Translations under genes and position numbers: made by a program
The notes under the pieces: generated by a model
What the model saw: the letters and a program-made list of their open reading frames with translations, nothing else
Databases searched by the model: none
Told to the model about the DNA's origin: nothing
Shown: in pieces, positions 1 to 9,415 of the stretch
How the letters are laid out: every line of letters starts with the position of its first letter
Numbering within the stretch: the stretch's first letter is position 1
DNA from: Pseudomonadales bacterium
Lineage (GTDB): Bacteria; Pseudomonadota; Gammaproteobacteria; Pseudomonadales; Azotimanducaceae
DNA length: 64,000 nt
NCBI GenBank assembly: GCA_028281005.1
Contig: JANQKS010000052.1
Span: forward strand, 20,078 to 84,077
Direction of reading: 5' to 3'

Positions 1-1
1 C

Positions 2-151
2 CGCTTTGGTGACCGCCTTTTCACACAGCCTGGACCCGCAGCGCAAATCGCCAAGTGGGCGCAAGCGCACAATATTAAGCCAGCTTCTCCACTATATTTA
101 CGCAAGAGTTTTGCACTCAAGGACCAAGGATGCCCTGCGGCTATCATTTGA
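2..151 (+). CDS. C-terminal fragment of an upstream gene, possibly TsaB-like
   Basis: An open frame enters from the left edge and stops at TGA 149-151, overlapping the next gene's start by 22 nt. The visible tail has about 49 residues and contains PASPLYLRKSFALKDQ. The P-x-YLR-x-x-x-A pattern resembles the C terminus of TsaB, a partner in tRNA t6A synthesis, but this is a weak match made by eye. Short overlap with the downstream start suggests translational coupling. With the body of the gene outside the window the identity stays open. Confidence 0.4.
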   Translation, partial: RFGDRLFTQPGPAAQIAKWAQAHNIKPASPLYLRKSFALKDQGCPAAII

Positions 152-525
152 ATCTGGACGATGGCCTGATCACTGTCAGCGGCACCGAAGCCAGGAATTT
201 CAACGAGCTACTGTCAATTGGCCAAGACCTATTGGCTGATCCGCAATTTGATCCACATCTGCCGCACTTGGTTGACCTGCGCGGTATGCAAGTGCGTCAG
301 GATGAACAATCTTCCGCATCCCTGCGGCATTTTACGGTGAATTCCTATCGACCACAGGTCCATTCTTCGGTTGCCGTGGTGGTGGATGACAGCATCACCC
401 GGGATCTGCTGGCCTCGATTTATCACCTCATCTGTACCCTAGAGCAGACCGAGCTGTTTGATCACTACGATCAAGCACTAAAGTGGCTGATGCGCCGGGA
501 ATTTGTGGCGAAGACCAGCCACTGA
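130..525 (+). CDS. STAS/SpoIIAA-like hypothetical protein
   Basis: 131 residues, cytoplasmic, with no signal peptide or membrane segment. The pattern of an N-terminal beta strand (HLNLDDGLITVSG), then LLADPQFDPHLPHLVDLRGM near residues 35-53 and alternating strands and helices, resembles the SpoIIAA-like/STAS fold seen in many small proteobacterial proteins of unknown role. The ATG at 130 is preceded by AAGGACCAAGG, an acceptable ribosome binding site. It overlaps the end of the upstream gene by 22 nt. Function unknown; the STAS label rests on motif resemblance only. Confidence 0.6.
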   Translation: MPCGYHLNLDDGLITVSGTEARNFNELLSIGQDLLADPQFDPHLPHLVDLRGMQVRQDEQSSASLRHFTVNSYRPQVHSSVAVVVDDSITRDLLASIYHLICTLEQTELFDHYDQALKWLMRREFVAKTSH

Positions 526-570
526 AAATAGCCGAGACCAACCCCGTGCGTTGACTACGAGCGCGCGAGC

Positions 571-768
571 TTAGGACAAAATCATCAATCCGGCTGCCAT
601 CAGCGCTGCCGTACCCCAGAACAAGTAAGGCCCGGCATAGGCCACAAACCGCGACACCGCTTCGTTTGAATGCAGATGCTCGGACACATCTGCGGAAGGC
701 GGGGCACCTGCCGGCACCTCGACGTGACTCTCTTCATAACTGTCCACAATTGTCTCCCAAGCGGACAT
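571..768 (-). CDS. small single-pass membrane protein, hypothetical
   Basis: 65 residues when started at ATG 768 (MSAWETIVDSYEESHV). An in-frame GTG at 786 would add six residues. The N-terminal two thirds are hydrophilic and acidic; residues about 43-65 (VAYAGPYLFWGTAALMAAGLMILS region) form one hydrophobic segment at the C terminus, like a tail-anchored protein. No clear Shine-Dalgarno sequence precedes either start. It is convergent with the STAS-like gene. I do not recognise a family; amino-acid composition rather than similarity supports it. Confidence 0.4.
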   Translation of the reverse strand: MSAWETIVDSYEESHVEVPAGAPPSADVSEHLHSNEAVSRFVAYAGPYLFWGTAALMAAGLMILS

Positions 769-1340
769 GATTCTATGTGAGCCCACGCCTTGCGGCTTAA
801 AGGTCAGTCCCTGTCACAACATTGGGTGTGGATTTTTGTGCTTTGGTTTTACACACACCCATGAACTCCATTAACGGCCGTTCTTCAACCGGTGTGCCAC
901 CCAGCGACGGCAGCAAACACCCTTCGAGTGTGAACCAACGCACATTTGTAAGGCAAATATCATGGCCTTAATAAATGTGTGGTGTTTGTAAACTGTTCTG
1001 TCGAGCAGACCGGTGCTTGCCACGCTTTTCATCCCCAGACACGGCAAAGAAGTGACAAAGAATCGGCAAAGAAACAGCAAAAATGAAGATATTATGGATT
1101 GCGATACGCTAACGTCTTGAACTGGAAAGAGATTTCAAAAGGCAAGCAAAACATCCACCTTGAAGTGGTTTTTTTTCCAATAAATTTCTGTATATTTGCA
1201 AGCCTCACTAGCCGGAGCTGTATGTCTATACAGTGTTATTCTCCTCGGCAGGGCGATTACACAACATACAGCCCGGCTAGTTGAGGCCAAACCCTTGTCC
1301 GTTGTCTCCCACTTGCTCTCCCACCCAAGATAAGACGCTT
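769..1340. other. gene-poor interval with palindromic DNA
   Basis: About 570 bases without a convincing gene. It is more AT-rich than its surroundings. It holds a small inverted repeat (TGGGTGTG 823-830 with CACACCCA 854-861) and the larger palindrome at 1202-1287 listed separately. Short open frames here lack family resemblance and ribosome binding sites. It is the downstream region of cysQ (leftward) and the upstream region of the small membrane protein. Confidence 0.6.
1202..1287. repeat. long imperfect palindrome downstream of cysQ
   Basis: Arms 1202-1225 and 1264-1287 are complementary over 24 nt each with only two single-base bulges; the shared core is CTAGCCGG...GCTGTATGT. The 38-nt spacer is not self-complementary overall. 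On the leftward strand it lies about 54 nt after the cysQ stop, but no U-run follows, so it is not a standard intrinsic terminator. A miniature mobile element or a transcript-stabilising hairpin are both possible. Confidence 0.7.
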
Positions 1341-2165
1341 CTACTGCGGCGGTTGCACCGGTAATACCTGCCACCAATCAAACTCAGCATCAGCCACAGC
1401 GACAAATTCCGGGTTTAACATTGACTCTTTGCTGTTGTAAGGCAACGGCTGTCGATCGAAACGGTATACCTCACCACCGGCAGCCCTTAGCACCGCGTGG
1501 GCGGCGGCAATGTCCCATTCGCTGGTAGGTCCGAGCCGTGGGTAACAGTCTGCTTCTCCGCACGCTAGGGCACACAGCTTTAGCGAACTGCCCACGGGCT
1601 GACGCCGCACACTCGGGAAACGGGTGGCCAATTCATCCAGATAAGACTCCAAACGTTCGCCGCCGTGGCTGCGGCTGGCAACCACCACCACTTCCGCCTG
1701 CTGCGCAGACATCTTACGCCCACGAATCTCGCGCGCCTCACCTTGTTCGTGCAACCAAGCCTGGCCTTGTTGTGTATCGCCAATGAAAATGCGCGCTTGC
1801 ACCGGCACTCCAACTATCCCCCAGACTGCCCGGCCGCCTTCAATCAGCGCAATGTTGACAGTAAATTCGCCGTTGCGGTTAACAAACTCTTTGGTGCCAT
1901 CGAGCGGGTCTACCAGCCAATAACGGGGCCAGTCACGACGCTCGCTGAAGGCCGGCAAGGCAGATTCCTCCGATACCACGGGGACGTCCGGGGTGGCGTC
2001 CAGCAGGCCTGCCACAATAATTTCGTGGGAGGCCAGATCTGCCTGGGTCAGCGGTGACGCATCGTCTTTGTCGGTGACTTCAATGTCTCCCTCGTATACC
2101 TCGAGAATGGCAGCAGCGGCGCGCTCTACGATGTTGATGAGCGCGTCTTGGGGTACCTCAAACAT
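1341..2165 (-). CDS. cysQ: 3'(2'),5'-bisphosphate nucleotidase CysQ
   Basis: 274 residues. Hydrolyses 3'-phosphoadenosine 5'-phosphate left over from sulfate assimilation, in the cytoplasm. Inositol-monophosphatase-family metal motifs are present: VSEES near residue 70, DPLDGTKEF near 90, and GPTSEWDIAAAHAVLRAAGG near 210. ATG 2165 (MFEVPQ) is preferred over longer in-frame starts because AGGTAGGA lies 6-9 nt upstream and the N terminus then matches the family. It is divergent from the HAD gene with an 86-bp gap that must hold both promoters. In many relatives nudE sits in this cluster; none is seen here. Confidence 0.93.
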   Translation of the reverse strand: MFEVPQDALINIVERAAAAILEVYEGDIEVTDKDDASPLTQADLASHEIIVAGLLDATPDVPVVSEESALPAFSERRDWPRYWLVDPLDGTKEFVNRNGEFTVNIALIEGGRAVWGIVGVPVQARIFIGDTQQGQAWLHEQGEAREIRGRKMSAQQAEVVVVASRSHGGERLESYLDELATRFPSVRRQPVGSSLKLCALACGEADCYPRLGPTSEWDIAAAHAVLRAAGGEVYRFDRQPLPYNSKESMLNPEFVAVADAEFDWWQVLPVQPPQ

Positions 2166-2251
2166 GGACTGTCCTACCTGGTGGCTAGCTGGTGTTTTTG
2201 CAGCGCGCGAGTGTAGCAGATCCATGCCCATCGGCTGTTGGATGTAATACC

Positions 2252-2968
2252 ATGGGCCCCATGCAGTCATCACCCAATCAGGCCAGCATTCCGATCGACT
2301 GGGACCGCATCGACTGCGTGTTCCTTGATATGGACGGCACTCTGCTGGATTTAAACTACGACAATCACGTCTGGAATCAGTTGGTCCCCGAAGCTTACGC
2401 AGCGCGCCTCAATATCTCTTTTGCAGCGGCACAGCAGCGGTTGCTGACGCACATGCGCGAAATCCACGGCACCATCAATTTCTACAGCTTCGACTACTGG
2501 ATAGATTTCACGGGTATCGACCTCATTAGCACCCACGAAGCCGCCACCCAACTGCTCGCCTACCGGCCAGGGGCCGAAGACTTCCTTAAATGGTTACGGG
2601 ACTCTCGACATGCCGCGGTGATTGCCACCAATGCTCATCCTGATTCGATCCGCGTGAAAGACCAACACACAGCCATCAGTACCCAAGTGGATGACGTGGT
2701 CTCCAGCCAAAAGTACGCCGCGCCAAAAGAAGCCGACGTCTACTGGCAGCAACTGTTTCATGAACACCCTCACGATCCGGCACGCTGCCTGTTTATCGAC
2801 GACAACGAACCGGTGCTGGACGCGGCCCGGCATTGCGGCATTGGCCACCTACTGGCAGTCGCTACACCCGACTCAAATCGTCCGCGCAGGGACAGTCTCA
2901 GTTATCCGAGTTTCGACCACTTCGCCGAAATCTGCCCCGCCATACAGACGGAGACGATGGGTGTCTGA
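2252..2968 (+). CDS. yrfG: HAD-family nucleotidase, YrfG type
   Basis: 238 residues. The four HAD signatures are visible: DMDGTLLDL (nucleophile and acid/base Asp), ATNAH (motif II), a Lys in SQKYAAPKEADVYW (motif III), and FIDDNEPVL (motif IV). Together with the neighbours hslR and hslO this matches the YrfG GMP/IMP 5'-nucleotidase group. The start may be ATG 2252 or ATG 2261; neither has a strong Shine-Dalgarno. The 3' end overlaps hslR by 8 nt, so the three genes HAD-hslR-hslO are a translationally coupled operon. The substrate is inferred from the family and gene order. Confidence 0.85.
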   Translation: MGPMQSSPNQASIPIDWDRIDCVFLDMDGTLLDLNYDNHVWNQLVPEAYAARLNISFAAAQQRLLTHMREIHGTINFYSFDYWIDFTGIDLISTHEAATQLLAYRPGAEDFLKWLRDSRHAAVIATNAHPDSIRVKDQHTAISTQVDDVVSSQKYAAPKEADVYWQQLFHEHPHDPARCLFIDDNEPVLDAARHCGIGHLLAVATPDSNRPRRDSLSYPSFDHFAEICPAIQTETMGV

Positions 2969-3383
2969 ACCGCACACAGGCGAGAGTTTACAAGGTGTTC
3001 GCATCGACCGTTGGTTATGGGCTGCACGCTTTTTCAAAACCCGCAGCCTCGCCAAACACGCGGTAGAGGGTGGCAAAGTGCACTTGCAAGGACAACGCGC
3101 CAAACCCGCCAAAGAAGTACGCGTTGGCCAAGAGTTGAGCATTCGCCGCGGCGAGACAGTGATGACGGTGGTAATCACTCAGCTGTCTGCACAGCGCGGC
3201 CCAGCCAAAGTGGCCCAGCTGTTGTATGAAGAAACCGCCACCAGCATCGAGCAACGCCAGGCGATATCCGCGCGGCGACGCATGGAACGTGCAGGTCTGC
3301 GGGTGCCAAGCGGCAAACCCTCCAAGAAAGAGCGACGTGACCTACGCCGCTTAAAAACCCTGGACCCAGCGGAGGAGCAGTGA
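2961..3383 (+). CDS. hslR: heat-shock protein Hsp15 (S4-domain RNA binding)
   Basis: 140 residues, close to the usual length. Hsp15 binds 50S subunits carrying a stalled nascent chain and helps recycle them. The S4 domain spans about residues 12-75, including RIDRWLWAARFFKTRSLAK and GGKVHLQGQRAKPAKEVRVG. The tail is very basic (KPSKKERRDLRRLK). Translation starts at GTG 2961 inside the end of the HAD gene, with GGAGA 7 nt upstream. The stop overlaps the hslO start as GTGA. Confidence 0.93.
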   Translation: MSEPHTGESLQGVRIDRWLWAARFFKTRSLAKHAVEGGKVHLQGQRAKPAKEVRVGQELSIRRGETVMTVVITQLSAQRGPAKVAQLLYEETATSIEQRQAISARRRMERAGLRVPSGKPSKKERRDLRRLKTLDPAEEQ

Positions 3384-4327
3384 GCGCCACACCATCCGTG
3401 CCAAGCATCGGCGGCGGTTATGCTGACTGCCTGCACCGTTTTACGTTCGAAGACGTACCGGTGCGTGGCCAATGGGTGCGTCTGCGGGACAGCGTGGCCG
3501 CCGCGGAGGCGGCCAAACAGTACCCTGCGCCGGTTAAAAGTCTGCTGAATCAGATGTTTGCCGCGGTCGCCATGTTTGCCGACAACCTCAAATTCGAGGG
3601 CGCGGTGGCGCTACAATCCAAAGGGGACGGCGCCTTGATACGCTCCTTAGCCGAGTGCAGGGAACAGCAGTATCTACGCGGCATTGCCCATCTTGACCCG
3701 GATTTGCCGCTGCCTCAGGCACCAGACAATCTGGCTGCCTGGCTCAACAATGGTCAACTGGCGTTGTCTCTGATTCCTCCGGCTGATAGCCAACAAGTAC
3801 CTTACCAGGGGCTGGTGCCCCTGCAGGGTGCCACGCTCAGTGAAAACTTAGAGACCTATCTTCTGAATTCTGAACAATTGCCTTCGCGCATGTATCTGGC
3901 GGAGGCGCAGGACAGTGTCACCGGTCTTCTGCTGCAGCGCTTACCCAGTGCGGATTTGGCATCCGAGGTCACTCTGGCAGCCGAAGAAGAAGCGTGGCAC
4001 AGCATTGTGACCTTAGCCGACACCGTCACCGCCGAGGAATTGGCCAACTTACCGCCCCAGACCATGCTACGCCGACTGTTCGCCGAATACCCATGCCGCT
4101 TGTTCCCGGCACGAGAGTTGTCCTTCAAATGCAGCTGCTCGCGGGCAAAAAGTGACCGCACCCTGCGGGTGTTGGAACCTGATGATTTGCGATCCCTGCT
4201 GGACGAACTCGGCAACATAGAAGTGGATTGCGAGTTCTGCGGCGCACGCTACAGCTACGACGCCGTGGACGTAGGCCATCTATTGGGTGGACAACCCAGC
4301 CGGCCCGACGACAGCACCGTCCATTGA
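3380..4327 (+). CDS. hslO: redox-regulated chaperone Hsp33
   Basis: 315 residues, starting with GTG that overlaps the hslR stop by 4 nt. Hsp33 is a cytosolic holdase switched on by oxidation. The zinc-binding redox switch is intact at the C terminus: CSC near residue 252 and CEFC near 287. The conserved LLNQMFAAVAMFADNLKFEG region lies near residues 48-75. It ends with a short hydrophilic tail. The coupling to hslR is the classical arrangement. Confidence 0.95.
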   Translation: MSATPSVPSIGGGYADCLHRFTFEDVPVRGQWVRLRDSVAAAEAAKQYPAPVKSLLNQMFAAVAMFADNLKFEGAVALQSKGDGALIRSLAECREQQYLRGIAHLDPDLPLPQAPDNLAAWLNNGQLALSLIPPADSQQVPYQGLVPLQGATLSENLETYLLNSEQLPSRMYLAEAQDSVTGLLLQRLPSADLASEVTLAAEEEAWHSIVTLADTVTAEELANLPPQTMLRRLFAEYPCRLFPARELSFKCSCSRAKSDRTLRVLEPDDLRSLLDELGNIEVDCEFCGARYSYDAVDVGHLLGGQPSRPDDSTVH

Positions 4328-4438
4328 CCAGCGCAAGAGCAACACCGCAAGAGCACTTCCGGGCCAACACAAATAATTACATCGCTTCAGTCAGGTCTGG
4401 CATAATTCGCGACCCGCTTTATAGAAACGAATAACAAC

Positions 4439-5998
4439 ATGGCCGTCGACATCGATTCCACTGTCAAACATAACAACTATTCAAACTTGAGCTCCGCCAT
4501 GCTTGCCGAGCAAGCGGTACTGCGGGGTGAGGGACGTTTTGCCAACAATGGCGCGATTGTCGTGGAAACCGGCCATCGTACGGGTCGTTCACCGAAAGAC
4601 CGCTTTATTGTGGATGAGCCCTCTACATCGGAATCTATTCACTGGGGTCCGATTAATCAGCCCATCGCACCAGAGGTATTCGATCGGCTGTGGGACCGAG
4701 TACAACTACATTGCCAGGAGCGCGAGACTTACACTTCCAACCTCCATGTCGGTGCCGACCCGGAACACTACTTACCTATCGAGGTCACCACCGAATATGC
4801 ATGGCATGGCCTATTTGGTCGCGCGCTGTTTATCATTCCCGAGCACTACAACCCGCACAACAAAGAAGTGTGGCAGGTGGTGAACGCACCCACTTTCCAG
4901 TGTGACCCGGAACGCGACGGCACCAATAGCGACGGCACCGTGATGATCAACTTTGCCCAGCGCAAAGTGTTGATCGCCGGTATGCGCTACGCCGGTGAGA
5001 TGAAAAAATCTATGTTTTCGGTCCTCAACTTCTTACTGCCCGAAAAAGACGTATTACCCATGCACTGCTCCGCCAACATGGGCTCCGAAGGTGATGTCAC
5101 TCTGTTTTTTGGCTTGTCCGGCACCGGCAAGACCACGTTGTCCGCTGACCCGGAACGCCTGCTGATCGGCGACGATGAGCACGGCTGGGGTAAGGGTACG
5201 GTGTTCAATTTTGAAGGTGGCTGTTATGCCAAATGTATCGACTTAAGCCGCGAAAACGAGCCGGTGATCTATGACGCCATTCGTTTTGGCGCCATTGTCG
5301 AAAATGTCATCATCGATGAGGAAACGCGCGCCCCGGACTACACCGATTCCACGCTCACAGAAAACACCCGGGCCTGCTACCCGCGCGCCAATATTGCCGA
5401 AAGTGTGCCGGAAAACCGCGGCGGTGAACCCAACAACATCATTTTCCTCACCTGTGATGTCAGCGGCGTGTTGCCGCCGGTAGCCATCCTCTCCAAGGAA
5501 GCGGCTGCGTATCATTTCTTGTCCGGTTATACCGCCCAGGTTGGATCCACGGAAATTGGCTCTACCGAGGCTTATTCCGCCACGTTCTCAACCTGTTTTG
5601 GCGCACCGTTTTTTCCGCGCCCGGCTGGCGTATATGCCGATCTACTCATCAAACGTATCGAAGAGTTCGGCTCCAAAGTTTATCTGGTGAACACCGGCTG
5701 GACCGGCGGCGGCTACGGGGTGGGTTCGCGCTTCAAGATTCCCGTCACACGGGCCATTATCCACGCCATTCAAAACGGCAGCCTCGACCATGCTGAAACC
5801 GTTCGCTTGGATGGCTTCAACCTCGATATACCCACCAGTATCGACGGGGTTGACGACCAGCTGCTTAATCCACGTGAAGCCTGGGCAGACGCCGCAGCTT
5901 ATGATGAAGCGGCCAGCAGCCTGGTGGCCAAATTTGTCGACAACTTCGAGAAGTTTGAAGTAGACCCGGCCATCGTTGCGGCGGGGCCTAGCCAGTAA
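4439..5998 (+). CDS. pckA: phosphoenolpyruvate carboxykinase (ATP)
   Basis: 519 residues, full length. Converts oxaloacetate and ATP to PEP, CO2 and ADP, the first committed step of gluconeogenesis. Motifs: [10 protein letters not shown] near residue 47 (substrate arginine), [14 protein letters not shown] near 226 (P-loop/kinase-1a), LIGDDEHGW near 244 (metal-binding Asp). The ATG is followed by [14 protein letters not shown]. The 111-bp leader contains CATAAT and TTATAG hexamers but no convincing -35 partner, so the promoter is not assigned. It is probably transcribed separately from hslO and upstream of gshA. Confidence 0.97.
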   Translation: MAVDIDSTVKHNNYSNLSSAMLAEQAVLRGEGRFANNGAIVVETGHRTGRSPKDRFIVDEPSTSESIHWGPINQPIAPEVFDRLWDRVQLHCQERETYTSNLHVGADPEHYLPIEVTTEYAWHGLFGRALFIIPEHYNPHNKEVWQVVNAPTFQCDPERDGTNSDGTVMINFAQRKVLIAGMRYAGEMKKSMFSVLNFLLPEKDVLPMHCSANMGSEGDVTLFFGLSGTGKTTLSADPERLLIGDDEHGWGKGTVFNFEGGCYAKCIDLSRENEPVIYDAIRFGAIVENVIIDEETRAPDYTDSTLTENTRACYPRANIAESVPENRGGEPNNIIFLTCDVSGVLPPVAILSKEAAAYHFLSGYTAQVGSTEIGSTEAYSATFSTCFGAPFFPRPAGVYADLLIKRIEEFGSKVYLVNTGWTGGGYGVGSRFKIPVTRAIIHAIQNGSLDHAETVRLDGFNLDIPTSIDGVDDQLLNPREAWADAAAYDEAASSLVAKFVDNFEKFEVDPAIVAAGPSQ

Positions 5999-6043
5999 AG
6001 GCGGCTAGCGGGGTCTGGATCCGTATACCGGCAGGTGACAGGG

Positions 6044-7648
6044 ATGGCCGGCAACAATACGCATAACCTAGACGCGCCATACGGCGTTAACCAAACAGCG
6101 CTGGATGCCTTACAGGCCGACCCCGGCGCTTTGCGCGGTCTAATGCGCGGGGTGGAAAAAGAAAGCCTGCGCGTGGCGCCGGATGGTTCCTTGTCGCAGC
6201 TCCCACATCCTCAAGCGTTGGGTTCTCCATTAACACACGGCGCCATCACCACCGATTTTTCCGAAAGCCAGTTGGAGCTTATTACCGGTGTGCACGATTC
6301 AGCGGCAGGGTGTCTGACGGAACTCACCGATGTGCACCGTTTTGTGTACGCCAACCTTGGTGAGGAGCTGTTATGGCCCAGCAGCATGCCCTGCATCGTC
6401 GGGGAAGATGACGATATTCCTGTAGGCCGTTACGGCAGCTCTAACATTGGACGCACCAAAACCATTTACCGCCTCGGCTTGGGGTTACGCTATGGGCGCC
6501 TGATGCAAACCATCTCCGGCATCCACTACAACTTCTCTTTGCCCGATGCGCTGTGGACAACGCTTGGCATCACCAGTCAGGACGAGCGTACGGACGCTTA
6601 CTTCGGTTTGATACGCAATTTCCGCCGGTGGTCTTGGTTGTTGATTTACCTGTTCGGCGCGTCGCCAGCCGTTTGCCGCTCCTTTACGCGCCACTTAGAG
6701 CACACGCTGCAACCTTTTGACGAAGGCTCCCAACACTTACCCTTCGCGACCAGTCTACGGATGGGACCGCTTGGCTATCAAAGCAGCGCGCAGAGCGTGT
6801 TGCACATTTCTTATAATTCGCTCAACGAATACGCCAACTCCATGGTGGAGGCGCTGACCATGCAATATCCGGCGTATGTTGCCCATGGCGTCAAACAGGG
6901 TGGGGAGTACGGAGAGTACCATCAGCTCAATACCGCCGTGCTGCAGATCGAAAACGAATTTTACGGCACCATCCGGCCGAAGCGGCGCACCTACAGCGGT
7001 GAACGACCGGTGACCGCACTGCGCGAGCGCGGCGTGGAATACGTCGAGGTGCGCTGTCTGGATCTGAATCCGTTTTTACCCGTGGGGTTGGACGAACAGC
7101 AGATTCACTTTCTCGACACTTTCCTGTTGCTGTGTTTGCTGGCGAACAGCGACGCTGACAGTCCCGCAGAGTTTGCCCGTATGGCTGAAAATCAGCTGGC
7201 AGTGGTGGAACGCGGACGCGACCCGCAACTGCAAATTGTCAACGAACGCCAGCAAGCCGTGAGTCCGACGCAGTGGGGTGTACAACTGCTGGATCAGTGC
7301 GCTGGGATTGCCGCGTTGATGGACATTAATGAAGCGGGCACTCCTTATCGCGACGCGGTAGAGGCACAACGCGCCAAACTCGAAGATCCTGAGCTGACCC
7401 CATCGGCGCAGATTTTAGCGGCCATGCGTGAACGCCATGTACCGTTTTTCCGCTTCAGTATGGATCAGGGGTTTGCCCATCGTCAGCACTTTGAATCCCT
7501 CCCGCTGACCGCAGCAGAACAGCAGCGTTTCGCCCAAGAAGTCGCAGACTCCCACGCCGCGCAGGCTGACATTGAGGCGGCGGATGAGTTGGATTTCGAC
7601 GGTTTCCTAGAACAGTATCTGGCCATTCCCGCCGCGCCCGAGGTCTAA
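6044..7648 (+). CDS. gshA: glutamate-cysteine ligase
   Basis: 534 residues, class 1 (proteobacterial) enzyme making gamma-glutamylcysteine, the first step of glutathione synthesis. Recognisable blocks: MRGVEKESLRV near residue 32, TTDFSESQLELIT near 65, GRYGSSNIGRTKTIYRLGL near 128, GIHYNFSLPDALW near 160, VEYVEVRCLDLNPF near 330. ATG 6044 is preferred over GTG 6035 because AGGTGACAGGG gives a ribosome binding site. It follows pckA by 45 nt. No gshB is seen in the window. Confidence 0.95.
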   Translation: MAGNNTHNLDAPYGVNQTALDALQADPGALRGLMRGVEKESLRVAPDGSLSQLPHPQALGSPLTHGAITTDFSESQLELITGVHDSAAGCLTELTDVHRFVYANLGEELLWPSSMPCIVGEDDDIPVGRYGSSNIGRTKTIYRLGLGLRYGRLMQTISGIHYNFSLPDALWTTLGITSQDERTDAYFGLIRNFRRWSWLLIYLFGASPAVCRSFTRHLEHTLQPFDEGSQHLPFATSLRMGPLGYQSSAQSVLHISYNSLNEYANSMVEALTMQYPAYVAHGVKQGGEYGEYHQLNTAVLQIENEFYGTIRPKRRTYSGERPVTALRERGVEYVEVRCLDLNPFLPVGLDEQQIHFLDTFLLLCLLANSDADSPAEFARMAENQLAVVERGRDPQLQIVNERQQAVSPTQWGVQLLDQCAGIAALMDINEAGTPYRDAVEAQRAKLEDPELTPSAQILAAMRERHVPFFRFSMDQGFAHRQHFESLPLTAAEQQRFAQEVADSHAAQADIEAADELDFDGFLEQYLAIPAAPEV

Positions 7649-7729
7649 CCCTCCCGCAGCCCGCCGGCTATTGCACACATTCCTTTGCACTAAGTTGAAC
7701 CCAATTGGCCTCTTGTTGATCCTCAAGCC

Positions 7730-8374
7730 ATGAACTTTCTCGCTCATTGCAGCTTGGCGCACGATGCTGCGGTGTATTGGAATTGTGATGCCGAATACAG
7801 GCGCGGGCTGCTGGCGGGTGCAGTGATCGGCGATTTCATCAAAGGGCCGCTGCCCCGCGATTGGCCCCGGGCGTTGCGCGCGGGTGCGCGGTTGCATCGC
7901 AGGGTAGACGCCATTTCCAATCAGCACCCGGGTATTCGCCAGCACTGTGACGATTTTCCCACGCACTTGCGCCGCTTCGCGCCGATCTTTGTGGACATGC
8001 TGGCGGACCATTGCCTGGCCACAAGCTGGCACGAGTACTACGACACGCCACCGGACGCTTTCAGCGCCGAGTGTTACGCCGCGATCAATGGCTACGCCGA
8101 CTACCTCACCCCTGATGGGCAGCGATTTGTGAGCTACATGCAAGAGGTGGATCTGCTGGCCAACTATGATCAGTGGCGGCATGTGGCGCGTGGCTTACAT
8201 TCTGTGCTGCGACGCCTCAAGCGTGAGGCCTGGGCCGCGGAGGTGGAGCAAACTTCGCGGGACCTGGTGGCGCCAAGCCACGCACACTTTCGTGGTTACT
8301 ATCCAGAGCTGCGCGATGCCTGGCAGGCTTGGGACGTGTTTGCCGTCGTGGATGAAAACCCGCGTGACGGTTGA
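7730..8374 (+). CDS. acpH: acyl carrier protein phosphodiesterase (AcpH/DUF479)
   Basis: 214 residues. The N terminus MNFLAHCSLAHD and the GAVIGDFIKGPLP block near residues 31-43 are signatures of the family that removes the 4'-phosphopantetheine arm from ACP. RRVDAISNQHP and MLADHCLA, with His/Asp metal ligands of the HD-like fold, also fit. Slightly longer than the E. coli protein because of a C-terminal extension. The gap of 63 nt to the downstream oxidoreductase leaves co-transcription possible. Confidence 0.88.
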   Translation: MNFLAHCSLAHDAAVYWNCDAEYRRGLLAGAVIGDFIKGPLPRDWPRALRAGARLHRRVDAISNQHPGIRQHCDDFPTHLRRFAPIFVDMLADHCLATSWHEYYDTPPDAFSAECYAAINGYADYLTPDGQRFVSYMQEVDLLANYDQWRHVARGLHSVLRRLKREAWAAEVEQTSRDLVAPSHAHFRGYYPELRDAWQAWDVFAVVDENPRDG

Positions 8375-8437
8375 CCGCAGCCCGGGTGCCAGTAATCTTA
8401 CGCCCTCAATTTTAAGTACTCAGTCAAAGGACCGCGT

Positions 8438-9415
8438 GTGAAAGCAGTATTGTGTAAATCATTTGGGTCTGTCGAAGATCTGGTCATGGAAGACGTCGCC
8501 GCGCCGCAGCTGCAGCCCGGTGGTGTCATTGTCGACGTCAAAGCCAGCGCTTTGAATTTCCCCGATGTGCTGATGGTGCAGGGTAAGTATCAAAGTTTGC
8601 CGGATTTTCCGTTTTCGCCGGGTGGTGAGTTTGCCGGTGTGATTAGCCAGGTGGCAGACGACGTCAGTGATTGGCACGTCGGCGAAGAAGTATTTGGCGG
8701 CACCGGGCACGGCTGTTTTGCTGAACAAATTGCGGTGCCGGCCAAGAGCTTACGGCGCAAACCCGCCGCCATGAGCTTTGCTCAAGCGTCCGGCATCAGT
8801 ACCACCTACGGCACCTCGTATTACGCGCTGAAACAACGCGCGCAACTGCAACCCGGAGAAACTCTGTTAGTACTGGGGGCTGCCGGGGGTGTGGGTATCG
8901 CCGCGGTGGAACTGGGTAAAGCCATGGGCGCCCGCGTGATCGCAGCGGCCAGCTCCGAAGAAAAGCTGGCGGTGGCCAAGGCCGCTGGTGCGGATGACCT
9001 GATCGATTATTCAGACGGTGAGTTAAAAGACAAAGTGAAAGCGCTCACCGACGGCAGAGGTGCCGATGTCATCTACGATCCGGTGGGTGGGCCTTTGTTT
9101 GATCAGTGTATGCGCTGCATTAACTGGTATGGGCGCGTGCTTATCATCGGCTTTGTGGGCGGGGACATCCCGAAAGTACCCACCAACCTGATTTTGTTAA
9201 AAAGTTGTCAGGTTGTCGGGGTGTTTTACGGCGCCTGGTCCGGCCGTTTCCCCACAGAGGCGCAACAGAACTTCGTAGAAGTGATGGACATGTTCGAGGC
9301 CGGCAAAATCAACCCACTGGTGGGGCAGGAATTTGCCTTTACAGACTTCGCCGCGGCGCTCAATTGCCTGGATCAGCGGCAAGCCAAGGGCAAAGTTGTG
9401 CTCAACGTGTCATGA
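8438..9415 (+). CDS. zinc-independent NADPH:quinone oxidoreductase family (MDR)
   Basis: 325 residues, starting with GTG 8438 behind AAAGGA. N-terminal GroES-like domain (residues about 1-120) with GGEFAG and GTGHGCFAEQ, then a Rossmann domain with LGAAGGVGIAAVELGKAMGA near 145-165 and VIYDPVGGPLFD near 210. Structural zinc cysteines are absent, as in Qor-type quinone reductases. Its stop codon overlaps the dsbB start (ATGA), so the two are translationally coupled. The physiological substrate cannot be read from the sequence. Confidence 0.88.
   Translation: MKAVLCKSFGSVEDLVMEDVAAPQLQPGGVIVDVKASALNFPDVLMVQGKYQSLPDFPFSPGGEFAGVISQVADDVSDWHVGEEVFGGTGHGCFAEQIAVPAKSLRRKPAAMSFAQASGISTTYGTSYYALKQRAQLQPGETLLVLGAAGGVGIAAVELGKAMGARVIAAASSEEKLAVAKAAGADDLIDYSDGELKDKVKALTDGRGADVIYDPVGGPLFDQCMRCINWYGRVLIIGFVGGDIPKVPTNLILLKSCQVVGVFYGAWSGRFPTEAQQNFVEVMDMFEAGKINPLVGQEFAFTDFAAALNCLDQRQAKGKVVLNVS

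Noticed and set aside
871..1080. 70-codon open frame on the minus strand in the interval before cysQ
   Set aside because: No ribosome binding site, no family features, and composition unlike a coding region.
4385..4438. Promoter of pckA from CATAAT or TTATAG
   Set aside because: No acceptable -35 sequence at 16-18 nt from either hexamer, so I did not assign it.
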